Part shown: positions 7,807 to 17,688 of the stretch, piece by piece
How positions within the stretch are numbered: the first letter of the stretch is position 1
How the letters are laid out: each line of letters opens with the position of its first letter
NCBI RefSeq assembly: GCF_913062725.1
Contig: NZ_CAJXWY010000019.1
Coordinates: forward strand, 1 to 64,000
DNA from: an uncultured Thiohalocapsa sp.
GTDB taxonomy: Bacteria; Pseudomonadota; Gammaproteobacteria; Chromatiales; Chromatiaceae
Direction: 5' to 3'
DNA: 64,000 nt
Translations under genes and position numbers: made by a program
The notes under the pieces: generated by a model
What the model was told of the DNA's origin: nothing
Seen by the model: the letters and a program-made list of their open reading frames with translations, nothing else
Database searches by the model: none

Positions 7807-8694
7807 TCATTGATAAAGGACGCCATCTCGACGTCCCAGCGCGTAGGCGGACTCCCCCGCCGCCATGCGCAGTCGCGCTTCGATCCGAATCTTGTCCATC
7901 ACTTCACGGTCGGCGATTTCCGGATAAAGCGGATAGAAGCGCGCCACATCCAGGGCATTGGCCTTGGCCGCCACCTCCATACGCCGCCGCTCATTCGGGC
8001 TCACGCCATGCAGCATGAGTAAGCGCGGCGCCTGGCGCTGCAAGTAGCGCTGACACAGGTCCCGTTGCTCGTCGTCATCCCAATCTTCGCGAATCAGGAA
8101 TGGCGGAAAGGCTTCGGTCTCGTGATACCGCCGGGTGAACCAGCGCGCCTTCGGCTTGCTGCCCGCGCGCTCGGCCACGCGCCGTTCCAGCCGATAGTTC
8201 ACCGGTCCGTAGGACATGCTGCGCTCGGTCTCGCTGGCTTCGATGGGCATCACAGCAGCCGGTAGCGCGGCCCACTCCGTCAGCTTTGGAAATGACGCCA
8301 TTTCCGAGGCGTCGATGCACGAGAAAATCAAGGCCAGCGGTGACTCGTCTTTGGGATCGAGCAGCCAGTATTCGTAGCGATCTGCGGCCGCAAACGGCAG
8401 TTGTGCGTCCAGCAGAAACTGTGCGAGGTCGAGTATGCGCTGGTCGACCTGACCGCCCGCCGCCGACGGATTGTCGATCACCTGCTGCAGATCGCAGTAC
8501 CTGATATGCGCCGCCCGGGTGAAACGACCGCGGTGGCCGCCCGGCCCCACACCGGGGCCACGACTTTTGGCATAGATGAATTGGAACTCCCACACATCAC
8601 CGTCGATCGAGAGCGCACGAGCATCCGCAGACTCGGCGATTTGCACCTGCGCCGAAAACGGCTGCAGGATGCGCTGTGAGTGAGCTTTGATCAT
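7807..8694 (-). CDS. uncharacterised 295-aa protein
   Basis: The coding frame is open back to 9153, but the composition becomes Arg/Pro/Ser-rich junk above 8694, so the ATG at 8694 (MIKAHSQRILQPFSAQVQI) is taken as the start, giving 295 residues. The protein is soluble, Arg- and Glu-rich, with a WEFQFIYAKSRG segment, a YEYWLLDPKDESPLALIF segment and a late IADREVMDKIRIEARLRMAAGES helix. No known domain was recognised. The next gene downstream (86 aa) is on the same strand. It is probably a cytoplasmic protein whose role cannot be read from sequence or context. Confidence 0.6.
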   Translation of the reverse strand: MIKAHSQRILQPFSAQVQIAESADARALSIDGDVWEFQFIYAKSRGPGVGPGGHRGRFTRAAHIRYCDLQQVIDNPSAAGGQVDQRILDLAQFLLDAQLPFAAADRYEYWLLDPKDESPLALIFSCIDASEMASFPKLTEWAALPAAVMPIEASETERSMSYGPVNYRLERRVAERAGSKPKARWFTRRYHETEAFPPFLIREDWDDDEQRDLCQRYLQRQAPRLLMLHGVSPNERRRMEVAAKANALDVARFYPLYPEIADREVMDKIRIEARLRMAAGESAYALGRRDGVLYQ

Positions 8695-9174
8695 GGACGC
8701 GACATCACCATCGGGGTAGGTTCTCGGGGGCCGGGCACATGGGGACAGGTGGACGGGGCTGGACGCATGGCGTTGGGCGGATACGTTGCCGCAGGTTGCT
8801 ATGCGGCATCGCCCTCGGGGACACGCCCGACCGACATCGAAGCCAGGCCTGAACGATCTGCTGAACGGTCCCGCCGCAGCGACGTTGCGAACACCGCGGG
8901 CAGTCCGGTGACACCGGGCCAGATGCACGACGGCTGGTGTAAACCGCAATGCACCGCCTGGGAATCCATGATAACGGGAAGTGCATCCGACGGAAAGCGG
9001 GCCGCCCGGGGACACCGAGGTGACTCGCCGCGCCGCTCTGCAGCGGGCCGACGGGAGGCGACAGAAAGGGTGGGGATGGCCCAGATCCGTCCATGCGCCG
9101 GAGCCCCGGGTGACACCCGGGCGGGCGACGGCTGCGGCTGCCGCCGGTCGCATTCTGGTAAGTGCTTGATTGAA
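8695..9174. other. intergenic region between unknown gene and tRNA-Arg
   Basis: No supported gene in 480 bases. Both strands carry long frames of Arg/Pro/Ser-rich composition, which look like by-products of high G+C. The region includes a perfect short hairpin at 9105-9121 downstream of the tRNA, and presumably the promoter of the 295-aa gene. Confidence 0.4.
9105..9121 (-). terminator. GC-rich hairpin downstream of tRNA-Arg
   Basis: A 7-bp perfect stem (CCCGGGT/ACCCGGG) with a 3-nt loop lies about 54 bases past the 3' end of the tRNA-Arg. There is no T-tract. It could end or protect the tRNA transcript. A similar CCCGGGTGG/CCACCCGGG hairpin occurs at 37706-37726. Confidence 0.3.
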
Positions 9175-9251
9175 TGGCGCGCCTGACAGGATTCGAACCT
9201 GTGACCCCTGCCTTCGGAGGGCAGTACTCTATCCAGCTGAGCTACAGGCGC
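9175..9251 (-). tRNA. tRNA-Arg (anticodon CCG)
   Basis: The minus strand folds as a full cloverleaf. The acceptor stem is GCGCCTG/CAGGCGC with discriminator G and an encoded CCA end. The D-arm region is TAGCTCAGCTGGATAGAG, the anticodon stem CTGCC/GGCAG has loop CTCCGAA, and the T-loop is GTTCGAATC. The anticodon CCG reads CGG arginine codons. The + strand shows the usual mirror text GATTCGAACC. Confidence 0.95.
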
Positions 9252-9443
9252 GGGGAAGGGGCGAACAGCGGGCCGCTGGATGGCTCGATGCCCGACGCAC
9301 AAGGATAATCTGCTCAGGCGCGGTTGTCCACGACGGCCGACGCACAGAGGCGTGGTTTCGTGGCTGTTTCTGTGGCGGCGCATGCGCGATTTGCTGCCTG
9401 AGGCCTGACGCTGCGCCGGGTCGTGCGGCGCCGCATCCAGCGC

Positions 9444-9463
9444 CGGGCCGCTTCAGCGGCCCG
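9444..9463 (-). terminator. hairpin downstream of rep
   Basis: An 8-bp stem (CGGGCCGC/GCGGCCCG) with a TTCA loop lies 10 bases beyond the rep stop codon. It has no T-tract and is a terminator-like structure only. Confidence 0.4.
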
Positions 9464-9473
9464 CGGCACGCGC

Positions 9474-11549
9474 TCAGCCGCCGCCCAAGAGCCCCTTCAG
9501 CGCCGCCAGCTGCGCGCTGCCATGGGCACGGGCCTCGGCGTCGTCGCGCGGCTTGCTGTCGGGCTGGTGCAGTTCGGCGGCGGGGAGCTCGCCGAGGAAG
9601 CGGCTCGGCTGGCAGGCGACGGTCTCGCCGAAGCGCCGGCGGCGACGGGCGCGGGTGAAGGTCAGGCTCTGCTGGGCGCGGGTGATACCGACATAGCACA
9701 GGCGGCGCTCTTCCTGGATGCCCAGCTGGCCTGTGTCGGCGTCCGCGGCGGCGTCGCCGTCACCGACTTCGGCGGCGTCTTCCAGGCTGCTGCGGTGGGG
9801 CAGCAGCGCTTCTTCCATGCCCACGAGATACACATGGGGAAATTCCAGCCCCTTGGCGGCGTGCAGGGTCATCAGGTGCACGCGATCGCCGCCCTCGGCC
9901 TCGTCCTGGCGCTCCAGCACATCGAGCAGCGTGAGCCTGGCCACCAGGTCGGGCAGCGTGGCACCGGCGGCGGCATCGGCGGCGCGCTCGCGGTGTAGGC
10001 GCTCCAGCCAATCCACCAGGTCGGTGACATTGTCCATGCGGCGCTCGGCGGCGGCGCGGCTCGGGGCGTTGTCGCGGCACCAGCCGGCGTAGTCGATGCG
10101 CGCCACCAGCGCGCGCACGGCGGCGACGGGGTCGGCGGCGGTGCTCGCCTGGCTGCGGTGCTCCGCCAGCAATGCGCCCAGCTCGGCGAGGCGGCCGAGC
10201 TGGCGCTTGGGCAGATGCGGCGCCAGCAGGGGGTCGGCGCAGGCGGCGGCCAGCGGCTGCTCACCCTCGGCGGCGAAGGCGGCGAGGCGCTGCAGCGTGG
10301 TCGGGCCGATCGCCCGGCGCGGCACGTTGACCACGCGCAGGAAGGCGGCGTCGTCCGCCGGATTGGCCAGGAGACGCAGATAGGCCATGACGTCTTTGAC
10401 CTCCGCGCGCGCGAAGAAGGAGGTCCCGCCGCTCAGAAAATAGGGCACGCTCAAGGCGCGCAGCGCCTGCTCGAAGGGCCGCGCCTGATGATTGCTGCGG
10501 TACAGGATGGCGATGCTGCCGTAGGGCCGGTCCTTGGTGAGGTGGTGGTGCTGGATCTCGGCGGCGACCCGCTCGGCCTCATGGGCCTCGTCGCGGCACA
10601 CCAGCACCCGGGCGGGCTCGCCGGGACCGAGATCGCACCACAGGCGCTTGTCGAACAAGTGCGGGTTGTGGCCGATAAGCGCGTTGGCGAGCTTGAGAAT
10701 GCGCCCGCTGGAGCGGTAATTCTGCTCCAGCATGACCACCCTGAGGGTCGGATAATGGTCCCGCAGCCGCGCCAGGTTGTCCGGGCGTGCGCCGCGCCAG
10801 GCGTAGATGGACTGGTCGTCGTCGCCCACCACCGTGAAGGCGGCGCGCGGGCCCACCAGCAGGCGCACCAGCTCATATTGGGCGCCGTTGGTGTCCTGAT
10901 ATTCGTCCACCAGCAGGTGGCGGATGCGGTTCTGCCAGCGCTCACGCAGGTCGCGGTCGTCGCGCAGCAGCCGCACGGGCCGGGTGATCAGATCATCGAA
11001 ATCGCAGGCGTTATACGCCGTCAGGCTCTGCTGGTAGTGGCCGTAGAGCTCCGCGAGCATGGCCTCGAAGTCGTCTTCGGCGGTGCCGGCGGCGCGGGCG
11101 GGGTCGATGAGCTCATTTTTCCAGCGCGAGATGCGCGCCAACGCCGCGGCGGGCGTCACCGCATCCGCCAGCGCATGCTCGCGCAGGTGCTCCTTCAGCA
11201 CCGTGGCGGCATCCTCGGGGTCGAACAGCGAGAATCCGGGCCGCAGGCCGGCGGCGTCCACCTCGCGTCGCAGCAGGTTGAGCCCGAAGGTGTGGAAGGT
11301 GGACACCTTGAGCCCGCGCCCGCGCTGACCCTTGAGCAGGGCACCCACCCGGGCCTTCATCTCCCGCGCCGCCTTGTTGGTGAAGGTGAGGGCGACGATG
11401 GCATGCGCCGGCACCCCCTGCACGCGGATCAGGTGCGCGATCTTGCGGGTGATCACCCGGGTTTTGCCGGAGCCCGCGCCGGCGATCACCAGCAGCGGGC
11501 CGCCGGTGTGCGCCACGGCCTCGGCTTGGCGGGGATTGAGCGCGGACAT
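9474..11549 (-). CDS. rep: ATP-dependent 3'-5' DNA helicase Rep (UvrD/Rep superfamily 1)
   Basis: Rep unwinds DNA ahead of replication forks and helps clear bound proteins. The 691-aa product starts MSALNPRQAEAVAHTGGPLL. It has the Q-motif (NPRQAEA), Walker A GAGSGKT at about residues 22-28, Walker B/DExx as VDEYQDTN, motif III DDDQSIYAWRGA, motif IV with NYRSS, and the late motif HAAKGLEFPHV. Length (E. coli Rep is 673 aa) and the NPRQ start favour Rep over UvrD or PcrA. The frame is open 79 codons further upstream, but that extension is low-complexity and lacks an RBS. Confidence 0.92.
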   Translation of the reverse strand: MSALNPRQAEAVAHTGGPLLVIAGAGSGKTRVITRKIAHLIRVQGVPAHAIVALTFTNKAAREMKARVGALLKGQRGRGLKVSTFHTFGLNLLRREVDAAGLRPGFSLFDPEDAATVLKEHLREHALADAVTPAAALARISRWKNELIDPARAAGTAEDDFEAMLAELYGHYQQSLTAYNACDFDDLITRPVRLLRDDRDLRERWQNRIRHLLVDEYQDTNGAQYELVRLLVGPRAAFTVVGDDDQSIYAWRGARPDNLARLRDHYPTLRVVMLEQNYRSSGRILKLANALIGHNPHLFDKRLWCDLGPGEPARVLVCRDEAHEAERVAAEIQHHHLTKDRPYGSIAILYRSNHQARPFEQALRALSVPYFLSGGTSFFARAEVKDVMAYLRLLANPADDAAFLRVVNVPRRAIGPTTLQRLAAFAAEGEQPLAAACADPLLAPHLPKRQLGRLAELGALLAEHRSQASTAADPVAAVRALVARIDYAGWCRDNAPSRAAAERRMDNVTDLVDWLERLHRERAADAAAGATLPDLVARLTLLDVLERQDEAEGGDRVHLMTLHAAKGLEFPHVYLVGMEEALLPHRSSLEDAAEVGDGDAAADADTGQLGIQEERRLCYVGITRAQQSLTFTRARRRRRFGETVACQPSRFLGELPAAELHQPDSKPRDDAEARAHGSAQLAALKGLLGGG

Positions 11550-11664
11550 GGGGCAGTGGCAATCGGGCTGTTGGACGTTTGCAGCGGGCAGGCGCCGGGT
11601 GCGGCGCCGGTGGGGTGTGGGGCGAGCACGGGTGCCGGCGCACGCCCTCCGGCATGACGGGCCG

Positions 11665-12816
<1,152 letters not shown>

Positions 12817-12914
12817 GGAGACTATTGGCGGATATGTGGTGAGGGGCCGCACGGGCGTTGCGCCGGCTCGGCGCCGGGCGCCGTCACGCACGACTGAGCC
12901 GGCTCGGTGTCGCC

Positions 12915-13070
12915 ATGGTATACCCGACGTCGATCGAGCTTCGGCATCAGCTCAAGGCCTGCGTCGATCCCCTGGCCTGGCCCCAGGTGACGCTGATCTT
13001 CATGGTCATCCTGGCCACCGTGGTGGTGAGCGAATGGATCTCGGCGCGGTTGCGGCATGCGCCGATCTGA
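12915..13070 (+). pseudogene. short fragment resembling the C-terminus of a PhnE-type ABC permease
   Basis: A 51-codon frame from ATG at 12915 encodes MVYPTSIELRHQLKACVDPL, then one hydrophobic span (VTLIFMVILATVVV) and the ending SEWISARLRHAPI. The single span followed by SxWxSxxLR near the C-terminus resembles the last transmembrane segment of phosphonate/phosphite PhnE permeases, which are about 260 aa. There is no room for the rest, because the CobW-type gene begins on the other strand just upstream. So it is either a relic of a lost transporter or an unrelated short membrane protein. It converges with cobK. Confidence 0.4.
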
Positions 13071-13090
13071 GGCCGCCGCCGGCCCGGCGC

Positions 13091-13861
13091 TCAGGGCTGC
13101 GGCGCCAGCACATCCCGCAGCCACACAAGCGCCGCGGCCACGTCCGCGGCCGCCGGCAACGCCGGCCGCGGCGGGCGCTCGCGCATCACCACCGGGATGC
13201 CGCGCTCGCGGGCCGCCTGCAGCTTGGCGGCGCTGGCGCTGCCACCGCTGTTCTTGCAGACGATACAGTCGATGTTGTGGGCCTCAAGCAGCATGCGCTC
13301 GGCATCCAGGTCAAAGGGGCCGCGGTCCAGCAGCAGCTCGGCGTGGGCGAAGGCGGGCAGCGGGCTCGGCGGACTCACGCAGCGCACCAGAAACCAGACA
13401 TCGTCCAGCAGCGCGAAGGGCGCGAGCGCCTGCCGGCCGACGGCCAGCAGCACCCGGCGCGCGCCCAGCATGCGCAGCGCGACGACGGCGCCGTACCAGT
13501 CGTTCACCGGCTCCCAGCGATCCCCCGGCACCGGCGCCCAGGCGGGGCGCTCCAGGCGCAGCAGCGGCAGGCCCAGGTCGGCGCAGGCCTGGGCGGCGTG
13601 GTCGCCCATGGTGGCGGCGAAAGGATGCGTCGCATCGATCACGGCGGCGATGCGCCCGCCGGCGAGATAGGCGGCGAGCCCGTCGACACCGCCGAAGCCG
13701 CCGACGCGCAGCGCGCCCGCGGGCCGACGCGGCTCGGATGTGCGCCCGGCGAGGGAGGTCACGACGCGCAGATCCGCGCGATCGGCCAACGCCTCGGCCA
13801 GCGCATAGCCTTCGCTGGTGCCGCCGAGGATCAGGACGCTGGTGATGGAGGCTTTGCACAT
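13091..13861 (-). CDS. cobK: precorrin-6A reductase
   Basis: CobK/CbiJ reduces precorrin-6A to dihydro-precorrin-6 with NADPH in corrin-ring synthesis. The 256-aa protein begins MCKASITSVLILGGTSEGYA. The LILGGTSEG nucleotide-binding start, the ATHPFAATM block near residue 79 and the KNSGG block near residue 205 (family pattern KxSGG) are all diagnostic. It is the last gene of a minus-strand run behind the two CobZ-like genes, with a 62-base gap. Length is typical. Confidence 0.93.
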   Translation of the reverse strand: MCKASITSVLILGGTSEGYALAEALADRADLRVVTSLAGRTSEPRRPAGALRVGGFGGVDGLAAYLAGGRIAAVIDATHPFAATMGDHAAQACADLGLPLLRLERPAWAPVPGDRWEPVNDWYGAVVALRMLGARRVLLAVGRQALAPFALLDDVWFLVRCVSPPSPLPAFAHAELLLDRGPFDLDAERMLLEAHNIDCIVCKNSGGSASAAKLQAARERGIPVVMRERPPRPALPAAADVAAALVWLRDVLAPQP

Positions 13862-13923
13862 GCGGCGTTTAATCCGGCGTCACACAATGGTCGGCGCAAA
13901 GGTCGCATGTTTGGGTGACGGCA

Positions 13924-15132
13924 TCAGCGCCCTGCCCGTTCCACGGCATCGCGCAGCAGCGCGGCGGCGCGATAGGCGCCGTGCACCATCTTGGTGTAGG
14001 GCAATAGCACGAACAGGGCGAGCACCGTGCCCAGGTGCACCGCCAGCAGCAGACCCATGGCGCTGGTGCCGCGCAGTGCCAGCAGCGCCAGGCCGGTGGC
14101 GGCCACGGCGAGCAGCAGCCAGGTGAGGGCGACGTCGGCGCCGCGGCTGGGCGGGTGCGTCGGCGCGGGATCCTCCCGGCGGCGCAGCCACAGCAGCCCG
14201 ATGCATCCCACCACCATGCCGATGCCGCCGGCGGTGCCGAGCAGCACCGGCGCGCTCAGCAGCGGATAGGGCGCGGGCTGGCCGAGCATGTGGTGCCGCA
14301 GGGCGGCGACGGTGGTGGCGCCGAGGCAGAGCAGGAAGCCGTAGAACAGCGCGTGGTGGAAGCGCCGGCGCCGCCGTGACGGGCGATGATCCAGATCCGC
14401 GCAGCCGGGGCCACCGCCGGATTGGTGCTTCAGCGTCAACAGGTCCAGCGCCGCCCGTGCGAGGGCCCCGCCCCCAGCCCCCCTGCCCGGCCCCGCAATG
14501 CGCGGCGCCGGCGCCGTCGTCCGCCAGAATCGCCGCACGCCCACGGCGATGGCGAACAGCGCGAAGCCCAGGCTGAGCACTGCGCCGGCCGTCATGACGC
14601 TGAGCGGCACCACCGCGTAAAACGCACCCGGACCGGCGTGGGCGGCGAACAGGGTCGGCGCGGGCACCGTCAGCACCACCGCCAGCGTGAAGGCCAGCAC
14701 CACGGCGACCGCCAGCAGCCCCGCCCGGCGCCCGTGGCCGGCGAACGACCCGGCCAGGGCCCGCGGCCAGGCGTAGCGCGCGTAGCTGTGCCAGCGCTGC
14801 CGGGCCAGTGCCCGCGGCAGATTCACGGCAAAGGCGTGGGGCGGCGCGTACTGACAATCGTAGAGGCAGCTGCGGCAGTGGTGACACAGGTTGGCGAGAT
14901 GGTCGAGGTCACCGGGCGTGAGTCGGTGGCGGCGTTCCGCGGCGCTGAACACCGCACAGAGCCCGTTGCAATAGTTGCAGATGTTGCAGATGCCGAGCTG
15001 TCGCCGGGTCTCGGCACCGTCGGCCGCCGCAGCCGGGTCGATGACGCGCGCGGCCGGGGCGTTCATGGATGGCGCCTCCGGGGCCGGCGCCGACGGCGGC
15101 GGAGCGGCGGGGACGGCGCGCCCGCGGCGCAT
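13924..15132 (-). CDS. TcuB/CitB-like Fe-S and membrane protein, probable C-terminal half of a split CobZ
   Basis: The 402-aa product has a Cys-rich N-terminal region (GICNICNYCNGLC and NLCHHCRSCLYDCQYAPPH) for Fe-S clusters, then about six hydrophobic segments with His residues that could hold heme b. This is the architecture of TcuB and of the C-terminal half of Rhodobacter CobZ, the flavo-heme Fe-S enzyme that makes precorrin-3B in place of CobG. Its start overlaps the stop of the flavoprotein gene as TGATG, so the two are translationally coupled; a second possible start is the ATG at 15066. With cobK and cobM adjacent, a precorrin-3B synthase role is favoured over tricarballylate use. Confidence 0.8.
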   Translation of the reverse strand: MRRGRAVPAAPPPSAPAPEAPSMNAPAARVIDPAAAADGAETRRQLGICNICNYCNGLCAVFSAAERRHRLTPGDLDHLANLCHHCRSCLYDCQYAPPHAFAVNLPRALARQRWHSYARYAWPRALAGSFAGHGRRAGLLAVAVVLAFTLAVVLTVPAPTLFAAHAGPGAFYAVVPLSVMTAGAVLSLGFALFAIAVGVRRFWRTTAPAPRIAGPGRGAGGGALARAALDLLTLKHQSGGGPGCADLDHRPSRRRRRFHHALFYGFLLCLGATTVAALRHHMLGQPAPYPLLSAPVLLGTAGGIGMVVGCIGLLWLRRREDPAPTHPPSRGADVALTWLLLAVAATGLALLALRGTSAMGLLLAVHLGTVLALFVLLPYTKMVHGAYRAAALLRDAVERAGR

Positions 15133-16532
15133 CAGCGGGCACCACCGCCGGCGCGGCCCGCGGCCCGCGCGGCCTCGCGCCCGGCAATGCGCCCGAACAC
15201 CAGTGAGATGCTCACCGCGAGCCCGGACAAATAGCCCTGCGGGATCAGGTTCGCGGCCATGATCATGCCCGCCGCAAAAACATTGTGCACAGACCCACCA
15301 TCGGCCCATGCTACCCGCGTGCGGGTGTCCACGGCGACACCGTGGTGGGCGAAAGTCACCCCGGGACGCATGGGGTAGGCAGCGAAGGGCGGCTCGGCGA
15401 TGGGGCGGGCGTGCGCAGACTTGGGCGGCACGAGCCCAACCGTGCACCAGTCAGCGGTGGCGAGCGGGTCCGCCGGCGGCTGGATGCTCGCATTGTAGGC
15501 GGCGACGGTGGCGGCCAAGCCCGGGGCATCCACGCCCGTCGCGGCGGCCAGCGCCGCGATGCTCGGCGCCTGGATGGGCGGGTACAGCGCCGCCGGCGCT
15601 GCCCGCAGCCCGGCGGCGTCCAGCACCAGCCAGCCGGTCTGCGCCGGATAGGCCGCCAGCCGCTGCCCCCAGCGGGCATAACGGGTGGAGGCGGTGTCGG
15701 CCCCCTCGTCGTGCCGGCGGCGGCCGGCGCAGTCGACGACGATGCCGAGGGGCATGCCCCGGATACGCGTGACAATGCCGCCGTCCGCCGCCGGTGAGCG
15801 CGCATCCACCGCCACCAGGTACAGCCCGGCCCGGTCGCCGGCGGCCACCGCCCCCGCCGCCAGCAGCCAGTCGAGCAGCTCGCCGCGGACGTGCGGAGTC
15901 CCACGATTGATGAAGCCGGCCGCCGCCTGTCCCCAGTGCCGTGCGAGCCGGATCGGGTCGGCATGGGCGCCGCCACAGGCGAGCACAAAGGCGCCGGCGC
16001 CCATGGCCCCCGCCGCCGTCTGCGCCGCCGTCGCGCAACCGCCACTGCGCACCAGCGCATCCGCGCGGCAGCCCGGCATGAGCGCCACCCCCAGGGCCAG
16101 CGCCCGGTCCGCGAGCGCACGCACCGCCGCCATGCCGCCGCCCAGAAAGAATGCGGTGCGGCGTGAATAGGGCAGCGGACCCTGCGCCGGGCGTTGCAGC
16201 GCGACACCCTGGGCCAGCAGCCAGTCCGGCAATTCGCGGCTCTGTGCCACCAGGGTATCCAGCAGCCGCGGATCGGCGCCGCCGCCGCTGGCGCGCAGCA
16301 GGTCGGCGCGAAACTGTGCGGCCGGATAGGCATCCGGCGTGTATCGATTCGGCGCGTCATGCGCGTAGCGAAAGTTGCGTGAATGGCGCGTGTTGCCGCC
16401 GAGCAGCGGCGGCGGTGCGGCATCCAATAGCCGCACCCGCGCGCCCGCCGCCGCGGCCTCGAGGGCGGCGGCCAGCGCCGCCGCGCCGCCGCCGATGACG
16501 AGCACGTCCGGATTCCGGCTGGAAGGGTGCAA
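15132..16532 (-). CDS. TcuA-like FAD oxidoreductase, probable N-terminal half of a split CobZ (precorrin-3B synthase)
   Basis: The 466-aa flavoprotein begins MHPSSRNPDVLVIGGGAAAL. It has a Rossmann GGGAAALAAALEA motif at about residues 14-26, a GGNTRHSRNFRY block (FAD/substrate region of fumarate-reductase-like dehydrogenases) near residue 45, and a late VFAAGMIMAANLIPQGYLSG block contacting FAD. The family includes TcuA (tricarballylate dehydrogenase) and the N-terminal half of CobZ. In Rhodobacter CobZ is one fused polypeptide; here two coupled genes encode the halves. The setting next to cobK and divergent cobM supports precorrin-3A oxidation to precorrin-3B. No cobG is seen in the window. 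Confidence 0.8.
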   Translation of the reverse strand: MHPSSRNPDVLVIGGGAAALAAALEAAAAGARVRLLDAAPPPLLGGNTRHSRNFRYAHDAPNRYTPDAYPAAQFRADLLRASGGGADPRLLDTLVAQSRELPDWLLAQGVALQRPAQGPLPYSRRTAFFLGGGMAAVRALADRALALGVALMPGCRADALVRSGGCATAAQTAAGAMGAGAFVLACGGAHADPIRLARHWGQAAAGFINRGTPHVRGELLDWLLAAGAVAAGDRAGLYLVAVDARSPAADGGIVTRIRGMPLGIVVDCAGRRRHDEGADTASTRYARWGQRLAAYPAQTGWLVLDAAGLRAAPAALYPPIQAPSIAALAAATGVDAPGLAATVAAYNASIQPPADPLATADWCTVGLVPPKSAHARPIAEPPFAAYPMRPGVTFAHHGVAVDTRTRVAWADGGSVHNVFAAGMIMAANLIPQGYLSGLAVSISLVFGRIAGREAARAAGRAGGGAR

Positions 16533-16815
16533 AATCGGGTGACCGTTTGACAGCGGTGGGAGCGGTCAACAAAATCCGACGCTCGATCGCATCGGCGCCG
16601 CAGGCGAGGCCACAGCAGTGTCCGCCGCGGGCGCAGGCGAGGCAATGACCAACGACAGGTGAGCCCCTTGCAGCCATTCATCCCTACGCCTTGCGGCGCC
16701 CGTCGCGGCCCTGCGAGCCGCCATCGCCCGGTGCTTGCGGGCCCGGTCCCGCTATGGGCTCGACTGGTGACCGCACCGGGGGCCACACTGGGGGCCACAC
16801 CGGCGATACGCCACC

Positions 16816-17586
16816 ATGGGTAAGGTCTGGTTCGTCGGCGCGGGCCCCGGGGCGCCGGACCTGATCACGGTCCGCGGCAGCCAGGTGCTGGCACAGGCCG
16901 ATGCCATCCTCTACACCGGCTCGTTGGTGGCGGAGACGGCGCTGCAGTGGGCGCCGCAGGGCTGCGAGATCGCGGACTCCAAAGCCATGGATCTGGCGCA
17001 GGTGACGGACTGGCTGCTGACGCGCGCCGAGCGGCATGCCACCGTCGTGCGGCTGCAAACCGGCGACCCCACCCTCTACGGCGTGCTCGCGGAGCTGGCC
17101 CGCCCCCTGGATGCGGCGGGGGTGGACATCGGCATCGTGCCCGGCGTCTCATCGGCCATGGCCGCCGCCGCCGCCGCCGGCGAGTGCCTGACGCTGCCGG
17201 AGGTGACCCAAACCGTCATCTTCACCCGCTTCGCCGGGCGCACGCCCATGCCGCCGGGCGAGTCCTTCGCGGCGCTCGCCCGACACGGCTGCACGCTCTG
17301 CGTGTTTCTGTCCATCGAGCGCATCGCCGCCGTCGCCGAGACCTTGCAGGGTGCCGGATGGACCGCGGACGCCCCGGTGGTGGTGGTGCACAAGGCCACC
17401 TGGCCGGGCGAAGAGCAGGTGCTGCGCGGCAGCCTCAGCGACATCGCCGCACGCTGCCAGGCCGCCGGCATCGTGCGCCAGGCGATGATTCTGGTGAGCC
17501 CGGCACTGGGTGCGCGGCGGCGGGCCGGCGCGGCGACCTCCAAGCTCTACGACGCCGGGTTCGAGCGGCGGTTTCGGGGCAAGTGA
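16816..17586 (+). CDS. cobM: precorrin-4 C11-methyltransferase
   Basis: CobM (CbiF) methylates C-11 of precorrin-4 using S-adenosylmethionine. The 256-aa protein has the tetrapyrrole methylase signature at the N-terminus (VWFVGAGPGAPDLITVRG), the LQTGDPTLYG loop, the GIVPGVSSAMAAAAAAG block, and TRFAGRTPMP followed by LSIERI. The start ATG at 16816 matches family starts. The gene is divergent from the CobZ-like pair, with 283 bases between, so a shared regulatory region is likely; no B12 riboswitch was recognised there. Confidence 0.94.
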   Translation: MGKVWFVGAGPGAPDLITVRGSQVLAQADAILYTGSLVAETALQWAPQGCEIADSKAMDLAQVTDWLLTRAERHATVVRLQTGDPTLYGVLAELARPLDAAGVDIGIVPGVSSAMAAAAAAGECLTLPEVTQTVIFTRFAGRTPMPPGESFAALARHGCTLCVFLSIERIAAVAETLQGAGWTADAPVVVVHKATWPGEEQVLRGSLSDIAARCQAAGIVRQAMILVSPALGARRRAGAATSKLYDAGFERRFRGK

Positions 17587-17688
17587 CCGGGGCTGGGGCC
17601 GACACCTGAGCGCCGGACCGGCGCGGGCGGGGTCGCCGCGCGCCTGCCCCGCAGCGTGCAGCGGTGCGCCATGCCAGTTGTCACGCCG

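Noticed and set aside
8695-9153. N-terminal extension of the 295-aa unknown protein, giving 448 aa
   Set aside because: The extra 153 residues are Arg/Pro/Ser/Cys-rich without protein-like pattern and have no RBS; the ATG at 8694 begins a sensible protein.
10158-11657. 499-aa plus-strand frame
   Set aside because: Antisense to rep, with no recognisable domain and a shadow-like composition.
13924-16532. Tricarballylate utilisation genes tcuA/tcuB as the functional label
   Set aside because: No tcuC transporter or regulator is present, and the flanking genes belong to cobalamin synthesis, so a CobZ role fits better.
16533-16815. Possible B12 riboswitch between the CobZ-like pair and cobM
   Set aside because: No B12-box-like GCCACTG element or matching stem could be recognised on either strand.
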